From NCBI GenBank assembly GCA_037954235.1, contig JBBMOA010000001.1, positions 8,766,001 to 8,830,000 on the forward strand: a stretch of 64,000 nucleotides of DNA, given 5' to 3'. The stretch comes from Aulostomus chinensis (lineage: Eukaryota > Chordata > Actinopteri > Syngnathiformes > Aulostomidae). Under the pieces are notes generated by a model, which made no database searches, was not told the DNA's origin, and saw only the letters and a list, made by a program, of their open reading frames with translations. Made by a program: the position numbers and the translations under genes. Below, piece after piece: positions 62,901 to 64,000 of this stretch; position 1 is the stretch's first letter, and every line of letters starts with the position of its first letter.

Positions 62901-64000
62901 AATGTCGTGAGAGTTGCTACTATCCTCAAAATGATGCAACAGTGATGTAGTGAGAGTTGCTACGATCTTCAAAATGATGCTAAAGTGATGTAATGAGGGT
63001 TGCTATTTACCTAAGAAATGATGCTCCAGTGATGTGGTGAGAGTTGCTACGAATCTCAAAATGATGCTACAGTGATGTAATGAGGGTTGCTATTTACCTA
63101 AGAAATGATGCCACAGTGATGTGGTGAGAGTTGCTCCGAACCTCAAAATGATGCTACAGTGATGTAATGAGAGTTGCTACGAATCTCAAAACGATGCTAA
63201 AGTAATGTCGTGAGAGTTGCTACTATCCTCAAAATGATGCTAAAGTGATGTAATGAGAGTTGCTACAAACCTAAGAAGTGATGCTACAGTGATGTGGTGA
63301 GAGTTGATAGTAATTTCAAAATAATGCTAAAGCGGTGTAATGAGAGTTGCTACTTCCCTAAGAAATGATGCTACAATGATGTAGTGAGAGTTGCTACGAA
63401 CCTCAAAATGATGCAACAGTGATGTAATGAGGGTTGCTATTTACCGAAGAAATGATGCTACAGTGATGTGGTGAGAGTTGCTACGAATCTCAAAATGATG
63501 CGACAGTGATGTCATGAGAGTTGCTACAGTCCTCAAAATGATGCTAAAGTGATGTAATGAGAGTTGCGACAATCCTAAGAAGTGATGCTACAGTGGTGTA
63601 GTGAGAGTTGATAGTAATTTCAAAATAATGCTAAAGCGGTGTAATGAGAGTTGTTACTTCCCTAAGAAATGATGCGACAGTGATGTGGTGAGAGTTGCTC
63701 TAACCTCAAAATGATGGTACAGTGATGTAATGAGGGTTGCTATTTACCTAAGAAATGATGCCACAGTGATGTGGTGAGAGTTGCTACGAACCTCAAAATG
63801 ATGCTACAGTGATTTGGTGAGAGTTGCTACGAATCTCAAAATGATGCGACAGTAATGTCGTGAGAGTTGCTAGGAATCTCAAAATGATGCTAAAGTGATG
63901 TAATGAGAGTTGCTAAAAACCTAAGAAGTGATGCTACAGTGATGTGGTGAGAGTTGATAGTAATTTCAAAATAATGCTAAAGCAGTGTAATGAGAGTTGC
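59998..64000 (+). repeat. Higher-order repeat unit D, copy 2, running off the window
   Basis: The copy tracks D copy 1 at 5,977 then 5,935, and after the 'gttacgaaccgc' junction (56,420 and 61,444) at 5,024, so about 911 bp present in copy 1 is missing here. From 61,444 the sequence follows 50,440 onwards at an offset of 11,004. Private spellings include 'gtaattttaaaataatgc' near 61,230 and 'ttgctttttaccta' near 61,787. The window ends inside the array. Confidence 0.8.
61741..64000 (+). repeat. 1,300 bp (30-monomer) tandem duplication at the right end
   Basis: Markers repeat 1,300 bp apart: 'ttgctccgaacctc' at 61,831 and 63,131, and 'tacagtcctc' at 62,225 and 63,525. The first copy runs about 61,741-63,040 and the second is cut by the window edge. 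One difference is 'gtcgtgagagttgctactaa' near 61,996, where the second copy has 'gtggtgagagttgatagtaa'. Confidence 0.85.

Larger units (their letters stand above)
1..64000 (+). repeat. Satellite DNA array, 43-44 bp monomer, fills the whole window
   Basis: Every part of the window can be read as consecutive copies of a 43 or 44 bp monomer built around the motifs 'tgatgctacagtgatgt' and 'gagagttgct'. Copies are head to tail with no spacer and no inversion seen. Measured successive starts are 1, 44, 88, 131 and 175, giving steps of 43, 44, 43 and 44. The number of copies is about 1,470-1,480 by division. Stop codons are frequent in all frames and no long ATG-started frame exists. Such uniform, layered arrays are characteristic of eukaryotic centromeric, pericentromeric or other heterochromatic satellites. 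The family and species are not recognised, and nothing in the window says which chromosomal region it is. Confidence 0.98.

Noticed and set aside
1..64000. CRISPR array
   Set aside because: Repeats follow each other directly with no unique spacers, copy number is about a thousand or more, repeats vary continuously, and there are no cas genes.
1..64000. CENP-B box (17 bp NTTCGNNNNANNCGGGN)
   Set aside because: No CGGG-type core was found. The few 'cttcgaattt' spellings lack the second half of the motif.
1..64000. Minisatellite coding for a repetitive protein on the plus strand
   Set aside because: The monomer contains several TGA, TAA and TAG triplets ('gtaatgaga', 'ctaagaaatga'), and 43 bp monomers shift the frame, so all plus frames close quickly.
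1..64000. tRNA, rRNA, riboswitch or other structured RNA gene
   Set aside because: Only the 4-5 bp local dyad within monomers was seen. No cloverleaf, conserved RNA domain or terminator-like stem with a T run was found.
1..64000. A novel multi-gene defence or metabolic system
   Set aside because: There are no credible genes in the window, so no such system can be supported. The novelty, if any, lies in the satellite family and its organisation.

Overview
The whole 64 kb window is one uninterrupted tandem satellite array. Every stretch I read is a variant of a 43-44 bp monomer. All monomers lie head to tail in the same orientation, roughly 1,470-1,480 of them (window length divided by mean monomer length). 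I found no credible protein gene, RNA gene, transposon, CRISPR array or non-satellite island. An array of this size and layering (monomer, dimer, multi-kb higher-order repeat) points to eukaryotic constitutive heterochromatin: centromeric, pericentromeric, subtelomeric or sex-chromosome. I do not recognise the monomer as a named satellite family and cannot name the organism. Base composition is about 36-44% G+C depending on monomer type, with a steady excess of G over C on the given strand.

Monomers come in two lengths. The 43 bp form ends in a 'ctcaaaa'-like tail. The 44 bp form ends in 'ctaagaaa' or 'ctaagaag', with one extra base. They often alternate, giving an 87 bp dimer. Because 87 is divisible by three, pure alternation keeps a minus-strand reading frame open for short distances. 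This explains the few 60-87 residue open frames, which all start at TTG and repeat a ~29-residue peptide; I treat them as accidental.

Higher-order layout by position: (1) 1-14,230, about 2.8 copies of a ~5.06 kb unit A (starts 1, 4,628, 9,948), with a 433 bp deletion, a 260 bp duplication and a 43 bp duplication distinguishing copies. (2) 14,231-21,840, a switch block, then two copies of a related 3.5-3.8 kb unit B. (3) 21,841-35,730, blocks of a ~2.9-3.0 kb unit T (21,841; 29,207; 32,221; partial 35,125), with B-type sequence between the first two. (4) 35,731-44,570, a mosaic containing second copies of earlier sequence displaced by about 14.1, 7.75 and 3.81 kb. (5) 44,571-50,439, unit A reappears twice in shortened form. 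(6) 50,440-64,000, a distinct domain D with private variants, a ~5.94-5.98 kb repeat period, and nested 1.56/1.34 kb and 1.30 kb tandem duplications.

There is no gene network to describe. The biology visible is the array's own turnover: duplication and deletion in whole-monomer steps, a short-homology deletion that was later amplified, and local homogenisation into neighbouring dialects. The most useful leads are the A/B/T/D domain structure, the near-identity of neighbouring unit A copies, the conserved core beside a variable dinucleotide, and the 174 bp (two-dimer) spacing that could suit nucleosomes. All coordinates and differences come from reading by eye; boundaries are good to about one monomer unless stated.
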